DNA of 64,000 nucleotides. It comes from Grammothele lineata (Eukaryota; Basidiomycota; Agaricomycetes; Polyporales; Polyporaceae). Shown piece by piece: positions 25,329 through 41,950 of the stretch. The notes beneath the pieces were generated by a model, which worked only from the letters and a program-made list of their open reading frames with translations, was not told the origin of the DNA and searched no databases. The stretch lies in the NCBI GenBank assembly GCA_002150815.3, contig NDFF03000055.1, positions 62,001 to 126,000 on the forward strand. The letters are read 5' to 3'. The position numbers were made by a program, and so were the translations under genes. The stretch's first letter is position 1. Each line of letters opens with the position of its first letter.

Positions 25329-26693
25329 GTCACCTGTATCGCTATGTGGAACGAGGACAAAAGCCAGAAGAGATGAGAGCGAATTTGGAATGATGTACAC
25401 GCAGCCTTGTCTCCTATAGGCTATAGCTAGCACAGATGTTCGTCGTTCGTTGGTGGGGGCAGCTCAAAGGTTGGTGATCAGTGATCACCAAATCTGGCGA
25501 CAGGGCCCTCCGGCATTTGCCCATCACCGAGGCTCTCGCGTCGCGTGGCCATGGCCCTTGAACGACGCGTCTCGACGCGACTCGCAAGCCGCGCGGCGCG
25601 CGCGACCGCGACGGCAGCCTCAAGCGCGAGCTACTGAAGTTCATACTACAACGCTCATTATCTTGTGCTTTTCCTCGACGCAGCCTGACCTCCTTGCCTT
25701 GGCCGTTGTTATTGCCTCCCTCATAAACGAACGCGACTCGCTTAGTAGAACGCAACCTACTCATAAACCTCGTCATGCTGGTGGAGGCGGAGAAGTGTTG
25801 TGGGCTCCCAGTGCACCTGAACAGCACCGGCTGTGGTAAGTGCACTTGCCACCCGATTTCTCCCCCTTTCCTGATATCAAGATCGTGACACTACCTAAAC
25901 CTACTAAGTAGTATGACTTTTATGCAAGATGAAACGCCAAGACGACTCGATTCTCTGCACGCCACGGGGGTTCTGAGTCGCGGCAGACCTTGTGATTGCG
26001 GAGCTCCCATGGATTTCTGCGAGAAAAGGGGTGTAAAACACCTTTTTCGTGCTTCTGTGATCTTCAAGAACCGGTCTTTGTCGGCGACTGTGAAGATATC
26101 CGCTGTTTTCGGAAGTTTTTACTAGACTCGTGTCTACACGGGTGTTTGAAGGCAAGGGAGCCGTACCCGTTTCTTATCGAAGGTCTGAACAGAAGTACAT
26201 ATTACCTAAGGTATGCTGTCTTCGAGTTGTAAAATCCTGCTTCGGCGCTCACGTGTTGCTTTAGTTGTGTAATGTCACCGTTGAAGACAATGCCGACGCT
26301 GGCCCCCTTTCGATTGAAAGCGGACATCCTACAACGATTCCACAGGCTACACCCGGACCGATGACGTTTCCGAACGCGGAAGATTTCGGCCGCGCAAGAG
26401 CCCATTGGAAGTAGGTCATCGTTCAAGTAATTCCGTTGCCAGTCTGAGGCTTGGCACAAGAGAACGCTTCGTTCAATTTTCCTCCGCGATCTTCTAAGCA
26501 GCAAGCGCCCAGCTAGAAGATGGCCCCTCTCAAACCCTGATATCCTAATATGTCAATGCTCGTTCCTGTACCAGGCTCTCACCAAGGTATGTGAGCGATT
26601 TATAAACTACCGAGCGCAAGGTGGCCAGGGGTCGAAGGTTCAACCTCGACCCCCAAGGTTTTGGTCCCGGGCCGCAAGCCAAACAGTCTTCCA
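25329..26693. other. 1.36 kb divergent intergenic region
   Basis: This lies between the Q/M-rich gene (-) and monooxygenase 2 (+). The first 300 bases are GC-rich with frames up to 143 residues on the minus strand that look like leader; the rest (25.86-26.6 kb) is AT-richer and full of stops. No gene is supported. Confidence 0.45.
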
Positions 26694-29351
<2,658 letters not shown>

Positions 29352-31138
29352 CCAGTATTTGCAATGAGATAGTAGGTCGCCCAAATATCCAACATCCCCT
29401 CAGACGTGCTCTGCAAGAAACGAGAGATCCTCCACCACGCGTCTCGACGCCAAGCCCTTATCTACGATTTATAGGTGAGGACGCTTGTTTGTTCGCTGAT
29501 TCTAGACTTGACCGACGCGCTCACCTCTATATTTCTAGCTTCACAACATTCCAGTCATGATAGCTCGACGAGCGGACATCGCGGCGATGGTGACGGAGGC
29601 TATAATTAGAACGCAGGCCTTCTGCCCAACGCCTCTGCGTAGCTGCACGCGTGGGCGGGTGCGACATCCTGCGCGGCCCCATGCGCCTCCTTGTGCCTTC
29701 GCAGACATCCGCTATACGCGATCAGCAACGTACGCGTGGGCCTCTCACTTCGAGTTATTTCGAAGCTGAATCTAACACCGACTGCCGGCAAGAACACGAG
29801 AAGGCACGCGTGGCCCCGTCGCACTCGAACCTAGGAATCAGTATGGCGATGCGAGGCAGTCCGCCTTCCCTCAGATCGTGGCCGGGTAGTCCGCGACATA
29901 GTCCACTCCGACCTTGTCTTTTGCGACGGGTAGGAACTAGGCCCTTACGACGATCCCGCAGCTTTGCTTCATCCCTGATCAACAGATGTCGGTCTTGCTG
30001 GTGTGATTGAGAGCGAAGTACGTCCTGCTCCCGATCCTCAGCATCTCTTTTGGCTAACATCCCGCTCACGGACCGCTTCGGACGGGATTGTGGGCGACGG
30101 CCGATGTCTGATCCGCCCAGTACGCGCTCCTCTTTCCTCGAATGGGCTCCAGCTGACCTGGAACACGCATGGCCTGCCAGATAACGCTGACGGCGTCGAG
30201 AAGGCTCCGGCCCATACGAGGGCCGATGGCGTTACTATCCACCTTCAATTCAGACGTAGGATGACGCCCGGACTGAACTTCATCCGGGCGGGCCCATGTC
30301 CGCCAGGCCGCGCGCGAGGAAGACGAGCATGCGGGGATTGTGAGCACGGAGAAGTGGCCATGCTCTGGCGCCGCAGAGAGAGGGCTAAAAATAGACGTGA
30401 GCGGTGATCAGCCCGTCTGTTCCGCACGGTGTTGACCGCCTGCAGCCGCTAGCATCATCCTTTACCCCAAGGAGAGGTCTATCCGCATGGCAGAATAATT
30501 GACAAGCACATGCAACTCCGGGGAAACCGTCGCGACCTCGGAACCGAGCGCTTCAGGGCGCTTGCTGATAGCGCAAACAGCGCAAACATGGCGAACCCGC
30601 ACATTCCCACGAGCCCGCGACCTGCGGATGCCCGCGTGGGGTACCGCCGGTACCGCGACCAGGAAACCAACAAGCTATCGCGTCTTCCACATCGCCGACG
30701 CGGGTCCACAGGTCCCGCAGCTGGTTAACGTTGTGGCGTCTCCAGGTGCAAACGCGCCGCGTGGAGATCACGAACACCCCTCGATCGAGACATCGTCCAC
30801 CTGTCCACTTGCACCTGTCACCATCGCGCGGGACTTTGTGCGACGGGTCAGAGAGCGCATGGCGGATCGAACGACCCCAAGGAACCACAGCGCATCGCCA
30901 TACTTCTCTGGTCAATCACCCCAACCACGCGCCATCCCGCCAATCGTTACCGCCGTCCACCCCGCCCGCACCATGCGGTTTCTCTCGTCCTCCGCGTCAT
31001 TCATGGCGCCCTGACGAGGTACTTAAGCCCTCCAACTCAACGGTCAGTCTTCACCAGGACATCTGTTCTGCCTCCGCCCTCCAGAGCCCTTCGGTTCCTC
31101 AGCTCGTTCACTCGCAGCTCGTTCAACCCACGCCGACC
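29352..31138. other. 1.8 kb spacer without a recognised gene
   Basis: Frames of 100-195 residues occur on both strands between 29.55 and 31.1 kb, but they overlap in several phases, show no motif and have composition-driven Arg/Ala/Pro content. The last 110 bases read through into the protease leader (C/T-rich, with CTCGTTCACTC-like repeats). The region should contain the protease promoter. Confidence 0.45.
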
Positions 31139-32643
31139 ATGTTCTGCAAGGCTACCCTCCTCACTGTCGCGCTCGCCCTCATGGCGTCCGCCGCGCCCAC
31201 CGTTTCTCCCAAGAAGGGCATCTCCATTCCCTTCCAGAAGCGCGCGTCTGTCAAGAACGCGGACGGCACGTTCAACTTCGACAAGTACAAGATCGAGACG
31301 GTGAAGACGAAGAAGTAAGTAGTCCCGCTCTCCCTCCGAACGCGCCCTGCGCCGGTATTGACGGCGTTTCCCCATTGCAGCAAGCACCGGGCGAACCTCA
31401 TCAACCTCCAGAAGAACGTTGGCTCCCAGGCGTTCAAGGAGGGTGCGGAGATCAAGCCCCTCGCCGTGCTCCCTGAGCACCTCGCGAAGCGCCAGAGCGA
31501 GTCGCTCACCGACGAGGACGACGACGTCGAGTGGGCCGGCACGATCTCCATCGGCACCCCTGCGCAGAAGTTCCTGATCGACTTCGACACGGGCTCGTCC
31601 GACCTCTGGGTCCCCTCGTCCTCCTGCACGAGCTCGACGTGCAAGTCCAAGGACCGTTACACCGCTTCCTCGTCCTCGACGAGCTCGAAGAAGAGCGGCA
31701 CGTTCTCCATCGAGTACGGTGATGGCTCGACCGTCTCTGGCCCCATCTACACCGAGACCGGTAAGTCCAGCACACACTTTGTGACGGCTGCACAAGCTGA
31801 CTAGCACATTTAGTGAGCGTTGCCGGTGTCAAGGTCACCAAGCAGTACATGTCGGCCGTCACCACGCTCTCGAGCAGCTTCAGCGACGACCCGATCGACG
31901 GCATTCTCGGTCTTGCCTACCCCGCCATCTCCAACCTTGGCGAGGTACGTTTACTTTTCTTCTCCGTCCCTCCTCTCACTCATGTCTGCGCTTCTGCGCT
32001 CTAGGACCCCTTCTTCGTCACCGCCATCGACCAGGGCGTCGTCGATGAGGGCGTGTTCGGCTTCTACCTCGCCTCGTCCGGCTCCGAGCTCTACCTCGGC
32101 GGCACCAACTCGGACCTCTACTCGGGCTCGCTCGAGTACCACGACGTCGACACCTCGACCGGCTTCTGGCAGATCACGGGCGCGAAGGCGTATGTCGGTA
32201 GCACCACCGCCAACTCCGGCTTCGAGACCATCATCGACTCTGGCACCACGCTCGCCTACGGCCCCCCGTCCGCGATCAAGACCTTCTACTCGAAGATCTC
32301 CGGCTCGGGCGTGTACGACTCCAGCGAGGGTCTCTACTACTACCCCTGCGACTCGCTCCCCACCATTGCTTTCTCGTGGGGCGGCTCGAAGTGGGAGATC
32401 ACCGAAGACAAGTACGTGTCTCGTCCGCGCCGCGCGCCGCGCACTCGCTGACTCCCGTGCTCCCTTTCCAGCTTCAACCTCGGTGAAACTACGTCCGGCT
32501 CTGGCAAGTGCGTCGGTGCGCTCGGCGGCGAGGACCTCGGCCTCGGCAGCAACGTCTGGCTTCTCGGTGACGCGTTCATGAAGAACGTCTACACTGCGTT
32601 CTCGTACGACGACAACGCTGTCGGCTTCGCCGCGCTCTCGTAA
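31139..32643 (+). CDS. secreted aspartic protease (A1, polyporopepsin-like)
   Basis: This is a pepsin-family endopeptidase, exported as a zymogen and active at acid pH. Five exons (31139-31314, 31381-31760, 31814-31944, 32005-32411, 32472-32643) give 421 residues. A signal peptide (MFCKATLLTVALALMASAAP) is followed by a propeptide ending near the KR of HLAKRQS. The mature enzyme starts around VEWAGTISIGTPAQKF. Both catalytic aspartates are present, in DFDTGSSDLWVP and TIIDSGTTLAYGP, and the flap tyrosine is in FSIEYGDGS. The first loop has the SSCTSSTCKS cysteine pair and the C-terminal half has the PCDSL..KCVGAL pair. It ends VWLLGDAFMKNVYTAF…VGFAAL, as in polyporopepsins. Very strong codon bias (CTC, GTC, TCG, AAG) compared with neighbours suggests high expression. 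It probably serves extracellular nitrogen acquisition. Confidence 0.95.
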
Positions 32644-33123
32644 GCGCGTGCTTGTGCTCACAGCTTCGTTTTATCGGGTTATGGAAGGGAGGATGTGTCG
32701 AAAAGTGTAGCATTCTGCGGACTTGTGCTCTAACTGCTTTGCATGTACCATTATCTGTGTACACGACAACCGCTGCACGCCACTCACTCACGATCACAAT
32801 TTATACCCGTCTTTTCACTACTGCTCCCTGTTACCACGTCATGGACAATGGTGTATTCTATGAGCAGCACGAAGGCGCTGCCTTCTATCTGTGAACGGAA
32901 ACGGTGAAGGAAACGTTGAGACTGGCAATATCTGCGAATTTAAGTATGGCGTGTTTGATCATCTTCTGCAAATCTTCTGCGGAATACCAGCTAGTTCTCG
33001 GTACAGGCTACGGCCTCCCTCGCAAGCTCACAGTTATAATTAACCATTTTCTCGCTCGCGCCGTCCGTACTTACGTCTTCTCACAACCGGCACCACCGGC
33101 GATAGTCGCGAGCGAGGTCATTA
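32644..33123. other. 3' region of the protease up to mobile-element copy B
   Basis: This is 480 bp of AT-richer sequence with only short chance frames. The protease 3' UTR should end within the first 200 bases. No gene is seen. Confidence 0.45.
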
Positions 33124-33346
33124 GACACGTTCAGAAATCCATGTCGCCCGCCCATCATGGAGCGTCGGAGCGACGCCCTTGATGTGACGAGTCGGGCCGT
33201 CACACGCGTACGGTGTCGTCGTCGCGTCGAGCGGAGCAGGGTGCTCAAGCTCTTGAAGGAGGATCCTCAGCGTCCTCAGCGCTTCAACAGCCGGTGGAGT
33301 GCCATCACTCCCATCAGGTGGGCGGGCGAGCATTTCTGAACGTGTC
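33124..33346. mobile_element. 223-bp MITE-like element, copy B
   Basis: It has the same length, ends and interior as copy A at 24100-24322; I find no difference between them by eye. The terminal inverted repeats are GACACGTTCAGAAAT and its complement, flanked by TA at 33122-33123 and 33347-33348. It lies about 480 bp beyond the protease stop codon and 125 bp before the start of the small gene at 33471, so it may supply part of that gene's promoter. It is in the same orientation as copy A. Confidence 0.87.
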
Positions 33347-33470
33347 TATTTCTTCGCGCGGTGCCAGGATGACGTCATGGCACCGGCGGTCAACAGATTC
33401 CTTATAAGCGCATGTTAGTGACGTGGGCTTGAACGTTAATACGTCCTTATCTCTCCTTAATACCCTGAAC

Positions 33471-34111
33471 ATGCCGCCGATAGCATACGAGCCCGACACT
33501 CACAGGTTCACTTCCTTACCTCAGGACATATTAGCTCAGGATGTAGACGAGCGTGAAGGTGCGGAAAGCTTTAGTTCGGCCCCGTTCATGTCCGCACAAG
33601 TCTCATCTATGCGTTCTCTCAGTTGACAGGCTGTACGAACACCTCGCAGGCCGACGAGGTGCAGAGGGATCGACGATGGACCCCGGCACGCGGCCTTCCA
33701 AACGTACTTTACAAGGCGTATGGCGATTCCTCCGCCCTCACCGTGCAGAAGCCCCCGCGAACACGAGAACAACGGAGAAGCCTTCTGCACACACGGAACA
33801 GCCTTTCGGGCAGCCGCCTAGTGCAGGCAGGGGAAGAAGCAATCCTTCAGAGGGTGAGCGAAGGACGTCTCCCGAAATTTGGGAATGGGGTTGACGTGTT
33901 CGACTAGCCGCAGGCTGGCCTATGGGGTTCGACAACTACTATAACCGAGATGATTTCTCGAGGTATCCGCACTTCGCAAACGGTGTCGTTCATACATACC
34001 CTCAGAACCATCATCCTACGCAGTCGATGGGCGTATCCGGTAAGTGGATCAGCTGACACTTTTTTTGATCGATGCTGATTGTTAGGGGGGCGCGAAGCAG
34101 CCTCTTATTAG
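33471..34111 (+). CDS. small uncharacterised protein, four exons
   Basis: I do not recognise this protein. Four exons (33471-33558, 33623-33853, 33914-34039, 34086-34111) join with canonical GT..AG introns of 46-64 nt, all phase 1, into one open frame of 156 residues. It starts MPPIAYEPDTHRFTSLPQ, has a basic Pro/Thr/Arg-rich middle (RTTEKPSAHTEQPFGQPP), then an aromatic segment (WPMGFDNYYNRDDFSRYPHF, then ANGVVHTYPQNHHP) and a short C-terminus GGREAASY. The consistent phases argue for a real gene, but there is no homology evidence and the splice chain was found by looking for it. No signal peptide or membrane segment is seen. It directly follows mobile-element copy B. Confidence 0.42.
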
Positions 34112-34592
34112 AGAAGCATGATTAATGCGAGAGGTTGAGCGAGGTGCCCCAGTTTGTTGAGTGCGAGGGCGACCCGTTGCACACGTTGGTGCACCCGGCG
34201 TCATGGACTACATGTACGATATCCTCACATAATGCTGTTGTCTTACTAGTATTTTGGAGACCGTCTCTGAGCTCCCTGGATTCTGCGGAGTGCATGACCC
34301 ATGAGTGGGGTTGCGGCGGAAGAGAGCCCGGCAATCGCAACTACATCCGACATTTTTGTGGTCGCCGGTCAAACTCAATACCACACGGTGGCCGTTCAAT
34401 CTTCGGCGCCTCCGCTTCTTCTGTATTAGATCCTGTCTTTACTCGACCACACAACGTTATGCGGGGAGGTCACGTATGACCACCGATAAGCGCACTACAT
34501 AAGGGTTGGCAGGGAGTCATAGGCACTGCCGCGCGAGGACCAGCTATCGCATTCTCTCACACAACCCTCTGCTCCACATTCAACCTCGAGCC
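34112..34592. other. promoter region of dsRNA-binding gene 2
   Basis: There is no gene. The final 80 bases (GCACTGCCGCGCGAGG … CAACCTCGAGCC) form a C-rich leader directly before the ATG at 34593, comparable to the leader of copy 1. Confidence 0.4.
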
Positions 34593-34950
34593 ATGTCGGA
34601 CAGTCAGTACTACACCCAGGTCCTCTCACTCGAAGATTTTCCCACTGATTGTAACGCAGCTTGGCGTATGGAGCTTAACAATTACTGCCAGCGAAACAAC
34701 CTGATGGGACATGTACAATGGGCACCGCCTGCACAAACTGGGCCTCGAGACCGTCCTGTGTGGACACAGGCTGTATACAGTGAGCATGGCTCATCGCAGT
34801 TGTGAGAACAAATTCCCACATAACTCTGTCTGGGGTCTGCTAGTCGGTGGCATAGAGTACGGTCGAGGGAGTGGACTTACCCAAGGCGACGCGAGAGAAC
34901 TTGCTGCTGAACAGGCTTTGGGGGCTCTCATGCGACAGAGGGGTGGATGA
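34593..34950 (+). CDS. small stand-alone dsRNA-binding (DRBM-like) protein, copy 2
   Basis: Two exons (34593-34779 and 34844-34950, intron 64 nt) give a complete 97-residue protein that is little more than one dsRNA-binding domain. It starts MSDSQYYTQVLSLEDF, then WRMELNNYCQRNNLMGHVQW (helix 1 into strand 1), TGPRDRPVWTQAVY (strand 2), GGIEYGRGSGLTQGDARELA (strand 3 and the start of helix 2) and a tail AEQALGALMRQRGG. It has the family's Gly-x-Gly loop before helix 2, but lacks the KKxAK basic cluster of strong dsRNA binders (GDARELAAEQAL instead), so RNA affinity may be low or altered. Similar mini-dsRBD genes are numerous in mushroom genomes and uncharacterised. It is the intact counterpart of the gene near 801-1157. 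Confidence 0.78.
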
Positions 34951-35458
34951 GGTCTTGACGAGCATCATCTTGAGAGAACATGTACAGTGGAGGAGCCATT
35001 GGCGGAAGAAGAGCTCCGAAGCAAGTGCTTACCTTATCGTAGTAGCGAGCGTGGCCATTACCGGTGGCATCACGACAGAGTAGTCAAGCAAAATATTTAG
35101 CGGCGGTGAAACCTGGAGTCTCGGTGAACGTGACATCCCGATAACTGCGGCGTGCGTTGTGTATGAGAGTCGGATTCATCCGAGGAATAGGTAAATTCTG
35201 AGGCGACTTCGTCGTTGACATTCATCAGTAATACACTCGGAAGGTAGTAATCTATACATAATACGGTCAGACGAGGGGAATGTGGCAGTGGACGTACAAG
35301 CACTCCGAAATGTGATCATTCAACTAGACTCTATGATAGGTCCGTTGAACGCGCTAAAGCTCTATGGTCTAAGTGATCGCATCTACCATCTATCAGCCCC
35401 ACATAGCGAAGAAAGAAAAGGAACCGGAACCAAAGCACGATAGCCATATCCAGTGGTC
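34951..35458. other. convergent spacer
   Basis: This is 500 bp between the 3' ends of dsRNA-binding gene 2 (+) and the methyltransferase-like gene (-). It is AT-richer than the coding sequence. No gene is seen. Confidence 0.45.
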
Positions 35459-36721
35459 TCAAGCCCAACCAATCACATAATGAACGTACTCGACATCTGC
35501 GCGCGGACGAGAATCCTCCACCTCGCATAGCATAGTTTCTTTCTTCAAGGTGCGTAACCTGAGTTGCGTGGTGCTTTTGCCCCCGATGGCATCGCTTTGC
35601 TCGACGAACGGGAAGACCTCTTCGACAGCCCGAGACTCGTACGCGTGGGTTGGCCGAAGGGGCATAACCAGATGAAACCGAGGGAGAGGAGCGGGGTCGA
35701 CGCCATGTGTGGTAGCTGGCCGGCGTAATAGCGCAGAGACGCAGTCCCGGATCCAGATAGCGTGCTGAGGCTCGTAAATGACGTCCGCGCCAAGAACGAC
35801 ATCGAAGGGCCGCTCGAACGGCGAGTCGGAGCGAGCAGCAGAGCTACCGTTTTCCGTGGAATATCTTGACCAATCCAATGCGTGAGCGGAAAAGGAGACG
35901 TGAGGCGGCGCACCAGTGGGGAAGTTTGCCTGGATGTTACGATCCAGGTTCTTGAGCACCGTCGGATGGTAGTCCGTTGCAGTGACGGTCGCCTTGCTGC
36001 CCTTCACATCCCCGGTAGGCACTAGCGCCGCGAGAACCCTTGCACAAGCCAGGCTGACCAGCCCTGTCCCCGCTCCAAGCTCTAGCACCCGCACCTCGCT
36101 CCCGCCAAGCAGCCCAAACCGCACTGGATCCTCCACGACCATCTCCGCCAGGAGACATGCGCTTCCCCACGTTTGCGTCCCAACAGTGGCAGACTCCGCG
36201 TCGACGGCAATAGGGACATCCGTCAGTTGTACGGCAACTTCTGCGTCCGCGCCCAGGAGCGGCGCACGGAACGCGAACGTGCGGGTGAGCGTGCGCGCGG
36301 CGGCTGTTCCCGCACAGACGGCAATGAGAGCCGCGGCGTCGCGAATGAGCGCGTCCACCTCGTCCTCCGCCGTGGTAAGAGCTTCTGGGTCATCCTCCTC
36401 TGTTCCTGCGGCGGGGACCTGGAGGAATGTCGCTTGGGAGATAAGGCCGGTGAGCCAGCGCACAGCGTACGCGCGCTCGAACTCGTCCGCACGAAGCAGG
36501 ACTAAGACGTCCTCTTCCTCGGCATTCGCAGGAGTGCCGGCAGCGCAGGACGGTTTCTTAAATACGGCCTTGCGATCCATGCGACGGATCCTTCGGACTG
36601 GAGGATTGTAGATTCCGCGGAGGTAGCCGATCAAGGCGACGAGCTCATTGAGAGAGTGATCCCTTATGCGGCGAATGGGAGGAAGGCGAGCGGTAGGAGG
36701 AAGGAAAACAGCGCGAGTCAT
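35459..36721 (-). CDS. protein-lysine N-methyltransferase-like (seven-beta-strand, METTL21/FAM86 type)
   Basis: This is a single-exon gene of 420 residues, unusual in this intron-rich window. The SAM-binding core has motif I VLELGAGTGLVSLACARVL (near residue 212), motif II around TATDYHPTVLKNLDRNI, and the post-II segment DVVLGADVIYEPQHA. This is the D/N-x-x-x-A-D-V-x-Y pattern of the Methyltransf_16 group that methylates lysines of elongation factors and chaperones. The acidic loop after motif II contains LDW, also typical. The N-terminal 150 residues (NELVALIGYLRGIYNPPVRR) are a family-specific leader seen in fungal Rrg1-like members. The start codon at 36721 is the first ATG after a stop-rich leader. 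The substrate is unknown; the protein is probably cytosolic. Confidence 0.85.
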   Translation of the reverse strand: MTRAVFLPPTARLPPIRRIRDHSLNELVALIGYLRGIYNPPVRRIRRMDRKAVFKKPSCAAGTPANAEEEDVLVLLRADEFERAYAVRWLTGLISQATFLQVPAAGTEEDDPEALTTAEDEVDALIRDAAALIAVCAGTAAARTLTRTFAFRAPLLGADAEVAVQLTDVPIAVDAESATVGTQTWGSACLLAEMVVEDPVRFGLLGGSEVRVLELGAGTGLVSLACARVLAALVPTGDVKGSKATVTATDYHPTVLKNLDRNIQANFPTGAPPHVSFSAHALDWSRYSTENGSSAARSDSPFERPFDVVLGADVIYEPQHAIWIRDCVSALLRRPATTHGVDPAPLPRFHLVMPLRPTHAYESRAVEEVFPFVEQSDAIGGKSTTQLRLRTLKKETMLCEVEDSRPRADVEYVHYVIGWA

Positions 36722-37538
36722 TCAAGATTGCTGGGAGTAACAGGGTCGTAAAGAGGTCGTCGTGGCATAAAGGCAAGTTTGAAACGCCTAAGGGCCTCTT
36801 CCGCCATCTTCAAACCAATTTGAATCCGCGGGCTGGGAGAAGCGCTCGTAGACGCACGTTTTTCGGTCACCGTGGCCCGGACTAAATATCAGCGACTTCA
36901 AGTTTCTCCCTCCTTGGCCGTTACAACCGTGAACTTTTTCGACTCCTAAGTCGTTCTTTCTCCTTATCCAACAATCGTCTCAAGGCCTACTCCAGATACA
37001 TCTATGCTTATCCTACGCATACGGAACTCCCAGACGCGCACGAGACTATTGTCTGCCATGGTGTGACACGCTGGCCAGTTTCAATCCTCAGTTCCATGGA
37101 GCTCCTGGAGAGCTGGGGATATGAAGGCAGCATGAATGTTAGTAAAGATGTCAAACAACCGCATCTTCCTGTTCGTGATCCCTTTTGCTCTGTGGCGGCA
37201 CTCGTCTGATGTTCCTCCCCAAATAGCACCCGAGTCTGCACGACTCAAACTTCCTAACGCTCACGGGTTCTATGTTTGTTGTTCCTTGCTTGCCGACGGA
37301 AGCGTTCAAATGTGAGAACTTTACACGTGCACTGTCAACGGTACGTGAATACCTGACGCCCTATAATATAGGAATTACCGCAGCACTGGGCTTCCTTCGC
37401 CTATCCGCAATCGTCCGGCAAACTTCAATATGACCTGCACGCAGCCTGCAGGATTCTACACGTACTCTTGCTCTATCGTGCGCTTGTCGTTGTCTCCAGC
37501 CTTCTCCAGCCACGTACCCATCTCGACTACCACAAGCC
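36722..37538. other. divergent promoter region
   Basis: This is the shared upstream region of the methyltransferase (-) and double-ubiquitin-fold gene 1 (+). Between 36.87 and 37.4 kb it is AT-richer and full of stops. Frames at 37430-37538 (+) look like leader. No gene is supported. Confidence 0.45.
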
Positions 37539-39056
37539 ATGTCGCTCTCAGGCTGGAGGAACAGCGCCTCTACAGTGAATGCGCGTATAGTGATAGTTCG
37601 TTGGAATTCCCGAACAACTGGGTTCAATAACACGAACGATGCTTTGGTGGGTGTCGGGCTAGTGATTCTCATTCCTCCCCCATCCCCATTAACGACTCCT
37701 GCGAACAGGAACTCCTTCAGAAAGCGTGCGCCCATTTTCGCCTTCGTGCCTCTGGAGTTGGGTATGCCCTCCAGGGCACCATAGGCGGCGTTACGCTCGA
37801 GCTGTCCGGCGACATGTTGAATCGTCTCTCTGACCAAGCAACTATTGCACTGGTCGCGGTCAACGACAACGGATGCGACGAGAGGTATCACCGCGTCTAC
37901 GCAAATACTTCGACAGTGGAGGCTCACTCTCGTCGTAGTCTTGAAGATGGGCAACCACCTCCATACCCAATCAATGCTATAATTCCCCGTTGGAAAGGTC
38001 AGATCAACGTTGCGGTAAGCCAACCTGACTAATGCTGACAGTACGAGCGAATCATGTTAACGCGGGGCTTGATCCAAGGTCCACGGCATTATTGCGCAAG
38101 GACCTCCGTCAAAGACATTCCAAGTCGACGTCTCTTCCACCGACCTAGTGGTTGACCTCAAAGGATATATATACAGACTTGAAGACCGCACTATCAGTCA
38201 ACAACACCTGGAGTGGGAAGGCGTCGAACTCAAAGATAATAGACGACTTTACGAATACAGAGGCCTCGGAGTCGGTAAAACCATCCAACTCACCATCGAG
38301 CTTCCTCGCGGGGCAAAGCCCGTAATATACCTCTTTCCACCCGAACGACTTCCTCACGCAGACGTCTCCGTCACCCTCGTTCCGCAATGGGCATTCACGC
38401 ACATCTATCCCCTCTCCTCCCCGAAGCCCCTCAACAATGGTGGACAGAAGCTCACATGGTCCGTCTCCGCGCAGCCCGACGGCACCCTCGTCGAAACGTC
38501 CTCTGGCACCGAGCTTGCCTATCTCTTCTGGGAGGCAGAGGCTCGGTACCCTGCGCCTCCCTCACCGCCCCTCGTTTCTGAGGACACCCCAGTGTCAGCA
38601 TCCGCACCACCTACTCGAGTCCTCATAGAGCACTTTGACCCCTCCTACCCTTCTCTCTCTCCCGATTCGCCCACAGCCGTACTCCTCCCCTTCGTCGAGC
38701 TTCTCCCTTACCTCGACCGGACTCTCAAGGCGCTCACGCTCCACGTCTCCGCGCGCAACGACTTCATCACCTACTGGCTGCCCAAGCTCTCAAAGCAGCC
38801 GTACGTCGCGCTTCGTTTCCTTCCCCAGGCGGCGTATGAGCGCGCTGCGGCCCTCGACGTCGTGCCAGCGCCGGATGTCGTCACGCGTGTGTTCATGCTC
38901 TTCCGTCCCATCCCCGAAAGTGAAGTAAGCGAGTGGGAGGCGGCGCGCGCACGAGTTGAGAGCGTGGATTGGGCGAAGATCGTGGGTGTGCAGGGAGAGG
39001 CTTGGGACAAGAGTCTCTTCAGGGTCCTGGAATGGGGCGGTATGGAGATCCCGTGA
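37539..39056 (+). CDS. double ubiquitin-fold protein with conserved C-terminal domain, member 1
   Basis: Exons 37539-37646, 37709-38014 and 38079-39056 join in phase 0 to 463 residues. Residues 15-90 form a first ubiquitin-like fold (ARIVIVRWNSRTTGFNNTND, then LLQKACAHFRL and GVTLELSGDMLNRLSD). A Pro-rich linker leads to a second one (KTFQVDVSSTDLVVDLKGYI, LEWEGVELKDNRRLYEY and GKTIQLTIEL), replaced by a true ubiquitin-like sequence in member 2. A C-terminal domain of about 240 residues follows, starting [20 protein letters not shown] and containing [30 protein letters not shown] and RVLEWGGMEIP. No catalytic motif, terminal Gly-Gly or membrane segment is seen, so an adaptor or sensor role is likelier than a conjugated modifier. 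The ATG follows a C/T-rich leader, and its 108-nt first exon is the same size in member 2. Confidence 0.75.
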
Positions 39057-39259
39057 GATCAGTTTTGGTGAAGTCTACCTTATAGTATCGGGATACTTGC
39101 CCTCGTTCATCATGAAGTTGCTGCGCAAATGAACTCTCTTCCTCGTGTTTCCCAGTCCGTCCACATTTCTTGTACATCAGAGAAAATAGTCTTAGCATAC
39201 ATACATAGTTTGTCAATACTTCGGAGATACGCATCGCCCCACCACTTCTTACCCTAGTC

Positions 39260-41950
<2,691 letters not shown>

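Noticed and set aside
30499..31014. 171-residue + strand frame upstream of the aspartic protease
   Set aside because: No motif, no leader-like start, and equally long frames overlap on both strands, as expected of GC-rich noncoding sequence.
37361..38023. 220-residue minus-strand reading frame
   Set aside because: It is antisense to the first two exons of double-ubiquitin-fold gene 1, whose splice phases and match to member 2 show that the + strand is coding.
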